This document shows, one piece after another, positions 16,713 through 25,146 of a DNA stretch of 64,000 nucleotides. The first letter of the stretch is position 1. Each line of letters opens with the position of its first letter. A model generated the notes under the pieces. It had not been told where the DNA came from and did no database searches. It saw nothing but the letters and a program-made list of their open reading frames with translations. Source of the stretch: Microbacterium murale. Its GTDB lineage: Bacteria > Actinomycetota > Actinomycetes > Actinomycetales > Microbacteriaceae. The DNA lies in the NCBI RefSeq assembly GCF_030815955.1, contig NZ_JAUSXK010000001.1:2294001-2358000 (forward strand), in the 5' to 3' direction. Made by a program: the position numbers and the translations under genes.

Positions 16713-18098
16713 TTATGCGGGCTGGATCGGAGCCGCCTCGATATCGTGCCGGCGCAGCCGATACCGGGACAGCGGGACGAGGCTGAGGGCCATCAGAACG
16801 GCGGGGAGGATGCTGAAGCTGAGCACGATTCCTGCGACTGCGGCATCCGGCTGGACGACGCTCGCGCCGGCCACGCTGGAGATGTACCCGGTAGAGGCGA
16901 GCATGAGCGACACCGCAGTCGCACCGAGAGCGAAGCCGATCGTTTCACCAGCCGTCCAGATGCCGGTGAACGTTCCGGCCTGGCCAGGGCCTGTCGCGCG
17001 CTCGTCGTGCGAGATGACGTCGGGCAGCATCGACATGGGCAGCGACTGGAGGCCGGCGTAGGCGACACCTGCGACAGCGACGGAGGCGTAGATCCACGAT
17101 CCTGGCGCCCACACCGCGAAGGTGATGGTCGCGGATGCGATGAGGAACAGAATGCTGGCGGCGAGGAAGGACCTCTCTTTGCCGATGCGATTCGCGATCA
17201 CCGTCCACGCAGGAGTGGCGATGAGGGCGGGGCCGACGAGGGCGATGAAGAGCACTTCGACCGCGGACTCGTCGCGCAGCACCCAGGTCGCGACGTACTG
17301 TGCGCCGGCCAGCATTGTGCCGGTGGCGAGAGCCTGCAGCAGGAAAGTGCCGAGCAGCGCACGGAACGGGAGGCTCCTCTGCAGCGCGCGGAAGCCCGAG
17401 AGGTATTGCGTGCGCAGGCTCACCGGCACGGGGGGTGTTGCCGAGGGGGCGGCTGCCGCGGCGGCCGCAGTGCGACTGGCGATCAGCATCCCGATCCCGA
17501 TGGCGACACCCGCGACGATCCCCATCAGCAGGTAGCCGGTGACGGGATCGCCGGTCGCGCGGCGGAGCATCGGGCCGCCTGCGCCGAACAGCAGGATCGC
17601 GGCCGTGAGCACGACCACCCGCCAGCCCAGCAGACGGGTGCGCTCGTCGTAGCTGCGGGTGAGCTCGGCAGGCAGCGCGACATACGGTACCTGGAACAGG
17701 CTGAAGGATGTCGCGGTGCCGAGGAAGGCGAGCAGCACGCAGATCGCGCTCGCGACCGGTCCCCACGACGGCGGCACGGCGAATGTGAGAGCGAAGAAGA
17801 TCGGCAACGTGAGGGCGCCTACGACCATGAAGCCGCGACGAGAGCCGGTGCGGGCGAGCTGCCGGTCGGATGCCGCGCCGATCAGGGGGTCGATCACGAC
17901 ATCCCAGACCTTCGCCGACGTGACGATGAGGCCGGCGGCGAGAGCCGCGACTCCGAGGTTGTCGGTGAGGAAGTACGTCAGGACGAGCCCGGGCAGGGTG
18001 GCGTAGCCGCCGGTGCCGAGGGATCCGATCGCGTAGTTGACGATCGTGCGCGCGGAAAGGCGGACGGATGCTCGTTCGGGTCGAGCGTCGTTGCTCAT
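16713..18098 (-). CDS. MFS transporter, glycoside-pentoside-hexuronide (sugar:cation symporter) type
   Basis: A 461-residue membrane protein with about twelve hydrophobic segments. The GPH-family signature is visible after helix 2 (KVWDVVIDPLIGAASD), with a matching charged loop in the second half (MLPDVISHDERATG). This family imports sugars or glycosides with H+ or Na+, but nothing nearby identifies the substrate. The mRNA looks leaderless, with TACACT on the minus strand at 18105-18110 six bases before the ATG. Confidence 0.88.
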   Translation of the reverse strand: MSNDARPERASVRLSARTIVNYAIGSLGTGGYATLPGLVLTYFLTDNLGVAALAAGLIVTSAKVWDVVIDPLIGAASDRQLARTGSRRGFMVVGALTLPIFFALTFAVPPSWGPVASAICVLLAFLGTATSFSLFQVPYVALPAELTRSYDERTRLLGWRVVVLTAAILLFGAGGPMLRRATGDPVTGYLLMGIVAGVAIGIGMLIASRTAAAAAAAPSATPPVPVSLRTQYLSGFRALQRSLPFRALLGTFLLQALATGTMLAGAQYVATWVLRDESAVEVLFIALVGPALIATPAWTVIANRIGKERSFLAASILFLIASATITFAVWAPGSWIYASVAVAGVAYAGLQSLPMSMLPDVISHDERATGPGQAGTFTGIWTAGETIGFALGATAVSLMLASTGYISSVAGASVVQPDAAVAGIVLSFSILPAVLMALSLVPLSRYRLRRHDIEAAPIQPA

Positions 18099-18126
18099 CG
18101 CGCCAGTGTAGCGGCGCGGAGCGGGC

Positions 18127-18390
18127 TCAGATCAGGGCGAGTTCGCGGAGCTTCGCCTCGACGTCCTCATTGCGGGGTTCGACGTGGTGCGAAGCGTCCG
18201 GATAGACGACGACAGGAATGTTCGTGCGCCCGGAGATCTCCTTGGCGACGTCAGCCGCCGCGGGCTCCGCGACGAGGTCGACGTAGGTGTACTCGACACC
18301 GAGCTCATCGAGCTGCTTCTTGGTGCGAATGCAGTCGCGGCACCAGTCGGCGCCGAAGAGGGTGATGGAGTCAGAGGCAGGAGAAGTCAT
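18127..18390 (-). CDS. Glutaredoxin-like protein, probable mycoredoxin
   Basis: An 87-residue single-domain redoxin. The active-site motif is Cys-Arg-Asp-Cys after an ADW segment, and the cis-proline lies in TNIPVVV. Small redoxins of this kind in actinobacteria use mycothiol (mycoredoxins). Classical mycoredoxin-1 has a different CxxC pair, so the exact subgroup is open. A TTG one codon upstream is also in frame, but the ATG is preferred. It is probably a cytosolic disulfide or mycothiol-mixed-disulfide reductase. Confidence 0.85.
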   Translation of the reverse strand: MTSPASDSITLFGADWCRDCIRTKKQLDELGVEYTYVDLVAEPAAADVAKEISGRTNIPVVVYPDASHHVEPRNEDVEAKLRELALI

Positions 18391-18438
18391 CAATCCAGGA
18401 TACGACCGCGTGGATGAGGCGGCATCGATCTTGCCAAG

Positions 18439-18460
18439 TAAGGGCAGCCTTACCTATACT
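18439..18460 (+). promoter_or_regulatory. DtxR/IdeR-type iron box overlapping a leaderless promoter
   Basis: The 19 bases at 18439-18457 match the DtxR/IdeR consensus (TTAGGTTAGCCTAACCTAA) at 14 positions, including both AGG and ACCT half-site cores. They overlap a -10 box, TATACT at 18455-18460, placed six bases before the GTG of the SIP-like gene. Binding of an iron-loaded repressor here would block transcription, so the gene should be expressed when iron is low. Confidence 0.68.
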
Positions 18461-18466
18461 CGAAGC

Positions 18467-18871
18467 GTGACCACCGCATGCGAACACCTCCACGAGCCCG
18501 ACTGGGAGCACATGGACGGGCCGGTGCTGATCGCCGGCGACGTGCATGATCTTTCGGCGATCGCCGAGGTGTGCCGACGGCTGCCCTGGAACGCGATGGG
18601 TACCGTGATCCTCGAAGCCGCGGCGCGGGTGCAGATCCGCCATGTCGATGTCCCGGAGGGCGTGTCGGTGCGATGGCTCATGAGGGGGGACGGCACCCAG
18701 GCGCGCGCCCGGGGCGAGCGCCTGGGTATCTCCGTCCATGCGTGGTGCGTGGAATGGGCCTGCGCCGAGCCGGAGACGGATTGGACCGTATGGCTCGGAC
18801 CGCACACGCCACCGCGGGTCGCTCAGATGGCGCGAAGCCTGCTCGGAGTCAGCGCGCCTCCGCAGGCGTGA
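18467..18871 (+). CDS. Siderophore-interacting-protein (SIP) C-terminal-domain-like protein
   Basis: A 134-residue protein. The segment GPVLIAGDVHDLSAIAEVC followed by LPWNAMGTVILEAA resembles the C-terminal NAD(P)-binding domain of SIP ferric-siderophore reductases (where GDETALPAI is typical). The N-terminal FAD-binding domain is absent, so it is a short stand-alone version. The GTG at 18467 is chosen over upstream in-frame codons because the -10 box TATACT and an iron box sit just before it, which suggests a leaderless, iron-repressed mRNA. Function in iron release or sensing is inferred. Confidence 0.72.
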   Translation: MTTACEHLHEPDWEHMDGPVLIAGDVHDLSAIAEVCRRLPWNAMGTVILEAAARVQIRHVDVPEGVSVRWLMRGDGTQARARGERLGISVHAWCVEWACAEPETDWTVWLGPHTPPRVAQMARSLLGVSAPPQA

Positions 18872-18978
18872 ATCGGCCCTGGGTCGAGCACCTGACTGTT
18901 CCCGGTCGATGCGCACCTTCATAGCGGACCGTGAAACGATGGACCTCTACCTATCGGCGCTATGGGAGGGGGACGCAC

Positions 18979-20160
18979 GTGGGCACCGCTGTCACGATCA
19001 TCGTCCCCACGTTCAACGAGCGCGACAACGTCGCCGAACTCATCTCGCGGGTCGCCGCCGCTGTGGACGGGCACGATGCCGAGATCCTCTTCGTCGATGA
19101 CAGCACGGACGCCACGGCTGCTGAGATCACGCGGGTCGCAGTCGACGCGCCGCTGCCGGTGAGAGTGATCCACCGGGCGCAGAACACGGGAGGCCTCAGC
19201 GGCGCGGTCGCGCTCGGGTTGGCTGAGGCTGCAGGTGACACCTGCATCGTCATGGATGGCGACCTGCAGCATCCGCCCGAACTGATCCCCCAACTGTTGA
19301 GTCGTTTCGAGCAGGGGGATGTCGACATCGTCGCCGCATCCCGCTATGTCGGCGGCGGCGACTCTCGTGGACTCGGCACAGCAGTGCGATTCGGCATCTC
19401 ACGGGCAGCGACCTGGCTCACCAAGGCGATGTTCCCGCGGCGACTGGCCCGCAGTACAGACCCGATGACCGGTTTCTTCCTCGTCGACCGACGCAGCCTG
19501 GACGTGCCGGGGCTGCGCCCGCAGGGGTTCAAGATCCTGCTCGAGATCCTGGCGCGCTCCGACGTGCGGATCGCCGAGGTGCCGATGGAGTTCTCCGAGC
19601 GCCGCAACGGCACGTCGAAGGCCACGATGCGCCAGGGTGCGACGTTCGTCGCTCACCTCGCCCGTCTGCGCTTCGGCAAGATGTCGCTGTTCGCGGTGAT
19701 CGGCGGCATCGGCGCGGTCGTGAATCTCGCCATCATGTGGGCTCTCACCACGATGGGAATGCCGTACATCTGGGCAGCGATCGTCGGCGCCGAGGTCACC
19801 ATCGTCGGCAACTTCTTCCTGCAGGAACGGTTCGTCTTCGGCGACATGCGCTTTGATGCTCGTGGCGTCGGCTCTCGGTTCGCCGCATCCTTCACGTTCA
19901 ACAACGTCGAGGCGGCCCTGCGGATCCCGGTCATGGCGCTGATGGTCGAGACCTGGCACATCTCGAGTGTGCTGGCGACCGGGCTCTCCCTGATCGTCGC
20001 CTTCTTCGCCAGGTTCCTCTTCCACTCGTTGTTCGTCTATGCGCCGCGGCGCGGGCGGTCACGAGTCGCGGGTGCCGCTTCCGAGCCGCGACCGCGCACT
20101 GCCCCTCAGCGCATCATCTCTGCGATCGACGCGGAGGCCATGCGTCCTGGCGAGCTCTGA
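18979..20160 (+). CDS. Family 2 glycosyltransferase fused to a GtrA-like membrane domain
   Basis: A 393-residue membrane protein. Residues 1-230 are a GT-A fold of the dolichyl/polyprenyl-phosphate mannose synthase type: a VPTFNERDN start, DDSTD, and the metal-binding DGDLQHPPE. The C-terminal part has about four hydrophobic helices of the GtrA type. Such fusions transfer a sugar from a nucleotide donor to polyprenyl phosphate and help present it for glycan or lipoglycan modification. The GTG at 18979 follows GGGAGGGGGA by about seven bases. Confidence 0.9.
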   Translation: MGTAVTIIVPTFNERDNVAELISRVAAAVDGHDAEILFVDDSTDATAAEITRVAVDAPLPVRVIHRAQNTGGLSGAVALGLAEAAGDTCIVMDGDLQHPPELIPQLLSRFEQGDVDIVAASRYVGGGDSRGLGTAVRFGISRAATWLTKAMFPRRLARSTDPMTGFFLVDRRSLDVPGLRPQGFKILLEILARSDVRIAEVPMEFSERRNGTSKATMRQGATFVAHLARLRFGKMSLFAVIGGIGAVVNLAIMWALTTMGMPYIWAAIVGAEVTIVGNFFLQERFVFGDMRFDARGVGSRFAASFTFNNVEAALRIPVMALMVETWHISSVLATGLSLIVAFFARFLFHSLFVYAPRRGRSRVAGAASEPRPRTAPQRIISAIDAEAMRPGEL

Positions 20161-20182
20161 CCGGCCGGGCTACGATGTCCCG

Positions 20183-21355
20183 GTGAATGCAGAGACAGTG
20201 ACCTCCCGGTATCGACTGACCCGGATGCTGCCGAGAGACCCGCATCAGCCTCACCGCGCCGCCAGCATGCTGGAGCTCTTCTTCGACCTCGTGTTCGTGG
20301 TCGCGGTCAGCATCGCCTCCGCTGAGTTGCACCATGCGCTTGCCGAAGGCGACATCCTGCACGGAATCACCAGCTATGCGATGGTCTTCTTCGCCATCTG
20401 GTGGGCGTGGATGAACTTCACCTGGTTCGCCACCTCATATGACACCGACGACTGGCTCTACCGCGTGTTGACGATCGTGCAGATGGGTGGGGTGCTGGTG
20501 CTGGCCGCCGGCGTGCCCAACGCGTTCTCACAGGGTGACTTCACGATCGCGGTGATCGGCTACGTCATCATGCGCATCGCGATGATCGCCCAGTGGCTGC
20601 GTGCGTCCCGTCACTCCGGCCCGATCCGCAGCGCCACACGACGCTACGCACTCGGGATCGCGTTCGCTCAGGTTCTCTGGGTCGGCTTCCTCTTCCTGCC
20701 CGCGGAGGTTCGCGTTCCCGCCTTCGTGCTCTTCGCGCTCGTCGAGATCTCGATCCCCGTGTTCGCCGAATACCGGCAGCAGACGCCGTGGCATCCGCAT
20801 CACATCACCGAGCGCTACGGGCTGTTCACGCTGATCGTGCTCGGCGAGAGCCTGCTCGCCTCGGCCAACGCCATCATCGAAGCACTGCATGAGGCCGAAT
20901 CGCTCGGTCCGCTCATCTCGATCGCCGTGCTGACTCTCGTCGTGACCGCTTCGCTGTGGTGGATCTACTTCTGGCCCCCGCACCACCGCGCGATCGCCTC
21001 GTTCGCGAGTTCGCTGCGATACGGGTACACGCACTACTTCGTGTTCGCTGCCGCTGCCGCATTCTCCGCCGGCATCGAAGTGGAGATCGACGTTCTCACC
21101 AGCCACAGCGAACTCGGCGCGACGGCAGCCGCGCTGGCGGTCACGGTGCCGATCGCCGTGTTCCTCCTCGGGATCTGGTGGATCGCGATCCGGGACAACG
21201 CCGATCGAGTCGTGAACACGGTGCTTCCGATAGGTGCGCTCGTCGTACTGCTGGACCCGCTCCTGCCCATTCCGATCGCCTTGACCGCCGGCATCATGAT
21301 CATCATCGTCGTGGTCCTGGTGCTCCGTCCGCCGGTCGTGAAACAGGATTCGTAG
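20183..21355 (+). CDS. Low temperature requirement protein A (LtrA) family membrane protein
   Basis: A 390-residue protein with about ten hydrophobic helices. Near the N-terminus it has MLELFFDLVFVVAV, and further on the ERYGLFTLIVLGES motif, both hallmarks of the LtrA family. The biochemical role is unknown; the name comes from a Listeria cold-growth mutant. The mRNA is probably leaderless, with TACGAT at 20171-20176 ending six bases before the GTG. The gene starts 22 bases after the glycosyltransferase stop. Confidence 0.9.
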   Translation: MNAETVTSRYRLTRMLPRDPHQPHRAASMLELFFDLVFVVAVSIASAELHHALAEGDILHGITSYAMVFFAIWWAWMNFTWFATSYDTDDWLYRVLTIVQMGGVLVLAAGVPNAFSQGDFTIAVIGYVIMRIAMIAQWLRASRHSGPIRSATRRYALGIAFAQVLWVGFLFLPAEVRVPAFVLFALVEISIPVFAEYRQQTPWHPHHITERYGLFTLIVLGESLLASANAIIEALHEAESLGPLISIAVLTLVVTASLWWIYFWPPHHRAIASFASSLRYGYTHYFVFAAAAAFSAGIEVEIDVLTSHSELGATAAALAVTVPIAVFLLGIWWIAIRDNADRVVNTVLPIGALVVLLDPLLPIPIALTAGIMIIIVVVLVLRPPVVKQDS

Positions 21356-21421
21356 GCATTCGCGACGCATCCCAGGCATCCGCCCGCGAGCAGACCCGCT
21401 ACGAAAACGGTCTGCGCCTGC

Positions 21422-21577
21422 TAGACTGAACACGCAACGTGAAGGATTCGCCGCGATTTCGGCGCATCACGTCGCCACTGATCAGGGTCGTAAAGGACCG
21501 CTCGCACCGACGCGCGCGGCATCCGCTCTTGATCTCAAGAACCATGAGGCGCGCCTGAGGTGCGCCCGCACAAAGCA
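21422..21577 (+). promoter_or_regulatory. -10 box and long structured leader before the 91-residue ORF
   Basis: TAGACT at 21422-21427 would start an mRNA near 21434, giving a 5' leader of about 145 bases. The leader holds small inverted repeats: CGCCG/CGGCG near 21450-21465, CTTGA/TCAAG near 21532-21543, and GGCGC/GCGCC near 21549-21566. Genes nearby mostly have no leader or a short one, so a regulatory RNA element is possible. No known riboswitch class was recognised. Confidence 0.35.
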
Positions 21578-21853
21578 ATGAGCATCACCATGAGTATCAC
21601 CACACATTCACAAGCACCACTGAGCTGGAAGCAGGCAGACGACAACGTTCACGTCGCGACTCGAGACGGCGAATTCGCCGGCTTCGTCGAGTTCGCCGGC
21701 ACGGCGCACGTCGTGCACGACAGCCACGGTAACGAACTGGGCGCTTTCGCGACCCTCTCCGACGCACGCCGCGCCCTCGACGGCTCTCCCCGTCGTGCCA
21801 CCCGCTCGATCCGGCAGACGCTGCGCCGCCACCTGAGCCGCGCGCGCTCGTGA
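21578..21853 (+). CDS. Small conserved-looking protein of unknown function
   Basis: A 91-residue soluble protein with a folded-looking central part (WKQADDNVHVATRDGEFAGF, then GNELGAFATLSDARRAL) and a basic C-terminal tail. I do not recognise a family. Starts at 21578 and 21590 are both in frame, and neither has a clear ribosome site. It sits between ltrA-like and desaturase genes and has its own probable promoter and long leader. Confidence 0.6.
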   Translation: MSITMSITTHSQAPLSWKQADDNVHVATRDGEFAGFVEFAGTAHVVHDSHGNELGAFATLSDARRALDGSPRRATRSIRQTLRRHLSRARS

Positions 21854-21986
21854 AGTCCGATCGAGCCGCGAAACCTGAGAAACGTATGCCCACCCGCGTA
21901 TGCGGGTCGCGTTAGCCTGAAGAGAAGCGATCGGCAACTGCCCTTGGCTTCCATAGCTCAAGGGCTCCGATCGACAGGAGAGCAAC

Positions 21987-23102
21987 ATCTCCACATCTAC
22001 GGTCGTCGAAACGACCAGCACCCTCGGACCGGTACGTCAGACATACGCGGGCAACGCTGATTTCCCGCCCATGGCACGCGCCTTCAAGAACGTGTCACAG
22101 GTCGTTCGCGAGATGGGCCTGTTGCAGCGCACCAAGTGGTTCTACCTGCTCAACGCAGTGGGCATCGCAGTCGCCCTCGGCGGTGCGGTGACCGGATTCA
22201 TCCTGCTGGGCGACAGCTGGTTCCAGCTGCTCATCGCCGGCGCGCTCGGCATCATCTTCACGCAGATCGCCTTCGTCGCCCATGAGGCGGCGCACCGGCA
22301 GGTCCTCACCTCCGGGCCGGCGAACTTCCGGCTTGCGCGCGTCCTGGTCGGTCTCGTCGGGATGAGCTATTCCTGGTGGGACAACAAGCACACCAAGCAT
22401 CACGGCAACCCGAACCAGGTGGGCAAGGACCCCGACATCGAAGTCGACACGGTCTCGTTCCTCGAAGAGGATGCCGCCAAGTCGCGAGGCCTGATCCGTC
22501 TGATCACCCGCAAGCAAGGGTGGCTGTTCTTCCCGCTGCTGACGCTCGAAGGCCTCAACCTGCACTACCTCGGCCTGAAGTACCTGCTCACGAAGAAGGA
22601 CGTCAAGGGGCGCTGGATCGAACTGGGCCTCATCACCGCGCGTCTCGCCGCCGTTCTGGTACCGGTCTTCCTGATGCTCCCGCTCGGAATGGCGTTCGCC
22701 TTCATGGGCGTGCAGCTCGCCGTCTTCGGTGTCTACATGGGTGCCGCATTCGCACCGAACCACAAGGGCATGCCGATCATCGAGCCGGGCGCCAGACTGG
22801 ACTTCTTCACCAAGCAGGTCCGCACCTCCCGGAACATCTCCGGCGGCTGGTGGGTGACCATATTCATGGGCGGCCTCAACTACCAGGTCGAGCACCACCT
22901 CTTCCCGAACATGCCGCGCCCGCACCTGGCGAAGGCCAGGGAGATCGTGCGCGACTACTGCCTCGCCAACGATGTGCCGTACACCGAGACCAGCCTTCTC
23001 AAGTCGTACGCGATCGTCATCCAGTACTTGAACCGCGTGGGACTCTCCGCGGGTGCCGATCCGTTCGACTGCCCTGCCGTGGCACAGTTCGGGCGGGCGT
23101 AG
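21987..23102 (+). CDS. Membrane fatty acid desaturase, probable ATC start
   Basis: An acyl-lipid/acyl-CoA desaturase of the membrane di-iron type, inserting double bonds into fatty acids to adjust membrane fluidity. Counting from the proposed start, the three histidine boxes are HEAAH (99-103), HTKHH (135-139) and QVEHH (300-304), with four to five hydrophobic helices around them. The first ATG is at 22071, but no ribosome site precedes it. AGGAG at 21976-21980 lies six bases before an in-frame ATC at 21987 that opens a 28-codon extension. Either ATC is the start codon, or an ATG has been altered by mutation or sequencing error. Confidence 0.85.
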   Translation: MSTSTVVETTSTLGPVRQTYAGNADFPPMARAFKNVSQVVREMGLLQRTKWFYLLNAVGIAVALGGAVTGFILLGDSWFQLLIAGALGIIFTQIAFVAHEAAHRQVLTSGPANFRLARVLVGLVGMSYSWWDNKHTKHHGNPNQVGKDPDIEVDTVSFLEEDAAKSRGLIRLITRKQGWLFFPLLTLEGLNLHYLGLKYLLTKKDVKGRWIELGLITARLAAVLVPVFLMLPLGMAFAFMGVQLAVFGVYMGAAFAPNHKGMPIIEPGARLDFFTKQVRTSRNISGGWWVTIFMGGLNYQVEHHLFPNMPRPHLAKAREIVRDYCLANDVPYTETSLLKSYAIVIQYLNRVGLSAGADPFDCPAVAQFGRA

Positions 23103-23114
23103 GCTCCCTCGGAA

Positions 23115-24062
23115 TCAGCGGACGCCTTCGCTGGAGAGGGCCGCGTCGAGTCGCGGTGTCGGGATGCCGAGCCGGCGAGTCTCAAGCAATGCGTCACGGA
23201 TAACGGCGCGAGGTTCGGGCGCGTCCGGATCGGTGTGCGCCGCCAGGCTGACCTGAGCGATTGCGAAGCGGGTGGATGCCCATGCCAGCGCAGCGCTCGT
23301 CTGTGCAGGCAGGCGAAAGGGGAGTATGGCACGGCGGTGCCGACGGAGGTCGACGCCCCGCGCTTGGATCACGGGCAGCAGTTCTCGGGTGATCAGGAAC
23401 GCGTCGCGGAGGGCCCGTCTGTCGCCGATCATGTTGGCCAGACCGCCGTGACGATGGCCTTGAGCATGCATTCCGACGTCGGCGATGAAGTGCAGCCACA
23501 ACCAGCCTCGCATGTCCTTCTCCTCTCGGATGGTGAACCCCGCCTGTAGGAACGCGCCTCGCACGGCGAGTTGCCGTGCGCTGGGTGCGGTGTCGGACCT
23601 GCCCACGATCAAGGTGCGCATAAGGGCGCCTCGCAGGACGCCATCGTCGTCGAACCCGCCGCCGGCCTGCGGGAACCCGAATACGACCTGGGTCGCCGGA
23701 ATCGGCTCGACGGCAGCGAGTGGCTCATCCCACACGTTGCCCAGCACCAGCACCGTCGCGTCACCTATTCGGGGAGCGAGGAATTCCGCAGCAGCTTCAA
23801 GGTGGTGATGTCCGACGCTGAGCACGACGAGCTCGAACCCGTCGGCTGATCCGACGGACTCTCGCAGCCGGGTGGGGACTGCGAGACGGGAGCGCATGCC
23901 GAGCGGTGAGCGGCGTGCGTCGATGAGATCCACCACGACCTCGTCGCCGAACTGCTCGGCGCGGCCCTTGCGGACGTGGAACTCCACGTCGTGTCCGGCT
24001 TCTTGCAGCGCATGACCATAGATCGTCGAGATCACTCCCCGGCCGAACATCAGAACTCGCAT
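23115..24062 (-). CDS. Ketopantoate reductase-like (ApbA/PanE family) protein
   Basis: A 315-residue NAD(P)-dependent reductase relative. The N-terminal Rossmann loop (GRGVIST) differs from the usual GxGxxG, which weakens a strict ketopantoate reductase assignment. The central FGFPQAGG segment and the helical C-terminal domain fit the family. It is divergent from a TetR regulator across 89 bases that hold two palindromic sites, so it is the likely target of that regulator. Family members in such a context reduce varied 2-oxo compounds; the substrate is unknown. Confidence 0.78.
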   Translation of the reverse strand: MRVLMFGRGVISTIYGHALQEAGHDVEFHVRKGRAEQFGDEVVVDLIDARRSPLGMRSRLAVPTRLRESVGSADGFELVVLSVGHHHLEAAAEFLAPRIGDATVLVLGNVWDEPLAAVEPIPATQVVFGFPQAGGGFDDDGVLRGALMRTLIVGRSDTAPSARQLAVRGAFLQAGFTIREEKDMRGWLWLHFIADVGMHAQGHRHGGLANMIGDRRALRDAFLITRELLPVIQARGVDLRRHRRAILPFRLPAQTSAALAWASTRFAIAQVSLAAHTDPDAPEPRAVIRDALLETRRLGIPTPRLDAALSSEGVR

Positions 24063-24092
24063 CGTCGTCTCTCTTCAGGTCACCTAGTAAAT

Positions 24093-24132
24093 GGAGATAA
24101 TCTCCGAATGCTACGATATGGAAACCATCTCC
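24093..24132. promoter_or_regulatory. Two palindromic operator candidates between the reductase and TetR genes
   Basis: GGAGAT-A-ATCTCC at 24093-24105 is a perfect inverted repeat. A second, imperfect copy (GGAAAC-C-ATCTCC) lies at 24120-24132, 27 bases downstream. They sit in the divergent promoter region of the reductase-like and TetR genes, the standard place for TetR operators, and probably mediate autoregulation and control of the reductase gene. Confidence 0.6.
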
Positions 24133-24151
24133 GGATGTCAAAGGGGGACGT

Positions 24152-24700
24152 ATGGCCGAAGTGCGGGCGATGCGGGCGGACGCTCGCCGCAACAGGGACG
24201 CGATCGTGGCGGCCGCGCGGGCGGCGTTCGATCGTGGCGATCAGCTGCGCTTCGACGACTTTGCGGGCCGAGCGGGCGTCGGCGTGGGAACTCTCTATCG
24301 GCACTTCCCCACTCGAGAAGCGTTGGCGGCGGCGGTGTATCAGGACGAGGTGCTCGCCCTCTGCGAGTGCGCCCGTGAATCGACCGGGCCGGCGGGGGAG
24401 GCTCTCGAAGCGTTCCTACGAGGTTTCGTGGACTATGTCGTGGTGCATGCGGCACTGGCGCGGACGCTCGCAGCTCTGGTGGGTCCTCATGCCCAAGAAC
24501 TCGGTGGAAGCGAGTTGGAGCGCACGGTCGCCGAACTGATGGATCGCGCTGTTGCCGACGGTGCCATCCGCGAAGACGTCTCATCGGGTGCAGTCATGGT
24601 GGTATTGCACGGCATCGGATCCGCGGTTGATCGTCCGCTCTGGGCGTCAGATTCGAGGGCGGCGATCGAACTGCTGATCGACGGGATCACGTCGCGCTGA
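24152..24700 (+). CDS. TetR family transcriptional regulator
   Basis: A 182-residue DNA-binding repressor. The N-terminal helix-turn-helix (FDDFAGRAGVGVGTLYRHFPTREAL, about residues 35-60) is typical of TetR. The C-terminal helical part would bind an unknown ligand. It has a strong AAGGGGG ribosome site. It is divergent from the reductase-like gene with two palindromes between them, so it probably represses both until its ligand appears. Confidence 0.92.
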   Translation: MAEVRAMRADARRNRDAIVAAARAAFDRGDQLRFDDFAGRAGVGVGTLYRHFPTREALAAAVYQDEVLALCECARESTGPAGEALEAFLRGFVDYVVVHAALARTLAALVGPHAQELGGSELERTVAELMDRAVADGAIREDVSSGAVMVVLHGIGSAVDRPLWASDSRAAIELLIDGITSR

Positions 24701-24758
24701 CCGACCGTGGCAGGTGTGCACCCTTTCGGTGGGGCGAGCCGTTCGCTACGTTGTGGGC

Positions 24759-24995
24759 ATGGACAACGACTATTCAGGAATGGCCGCGGGCCTCGGAATC
24801 GGTGCGATCATCTTCGGGCTGGTGATCTACCTCGGAACCATCGCGCTGATGCTGTGGATCGGCTACCTTCTCATGCGCACGGCCGTGAAGAACGGCATCC
24901 TGCGCGCAGACGCGGAACGTGCGGGGCTGCGCCCCGGCGGGCCTTACGCAGGGCCGCCGAGCACGCAGCAGCATGGCATGCCACCGAGGCAGTGA
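24759..24995 (+). CDS. Small single-pass membrane protein
   Basis: A 78-residue protein with one long hydrophobic helix (about residues 8-38) and a Pro/Gly-rich hydrophilic tail. No family is recognised. The start at 24759 is supported by TACGTT at 24747-24752, six bases before the ATG, which predicts a leaderless mRNA. It stands alone between the TetR and amidase genes. Confidence 0.6.
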   Translation: MDNDYSGMAAGLGIGAIIFGLVIYLGTIALMLWIGYLLMRTAVKNGILRADAERAGLRPGGPYAGPPSTQQHGMPPRQ

Positions 24996-25146
24996 GCCGG
25001 GATGCGCCGGAGCGCTCCGTGAGCATGACGTCGGCGGAGGCGACTTGCCCCACATGATCTGCTCCGCCTCGTCGGAGCGTGACGTTGTGCGCGTCTGCCT
25101 GGGTGTTCTCGGCGACGACGATCGGGTGCGCCCGTAGGCTCGAGCC

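Noticed and set aside
16746..18365. 539-residue plus-strand frame opposite the MFS transporter
   Set aside because: The encoded sequence is low-complexity Arg/Glu/Gly text with no family features, while the minus strand encodes an intact twelve-helix transporter.
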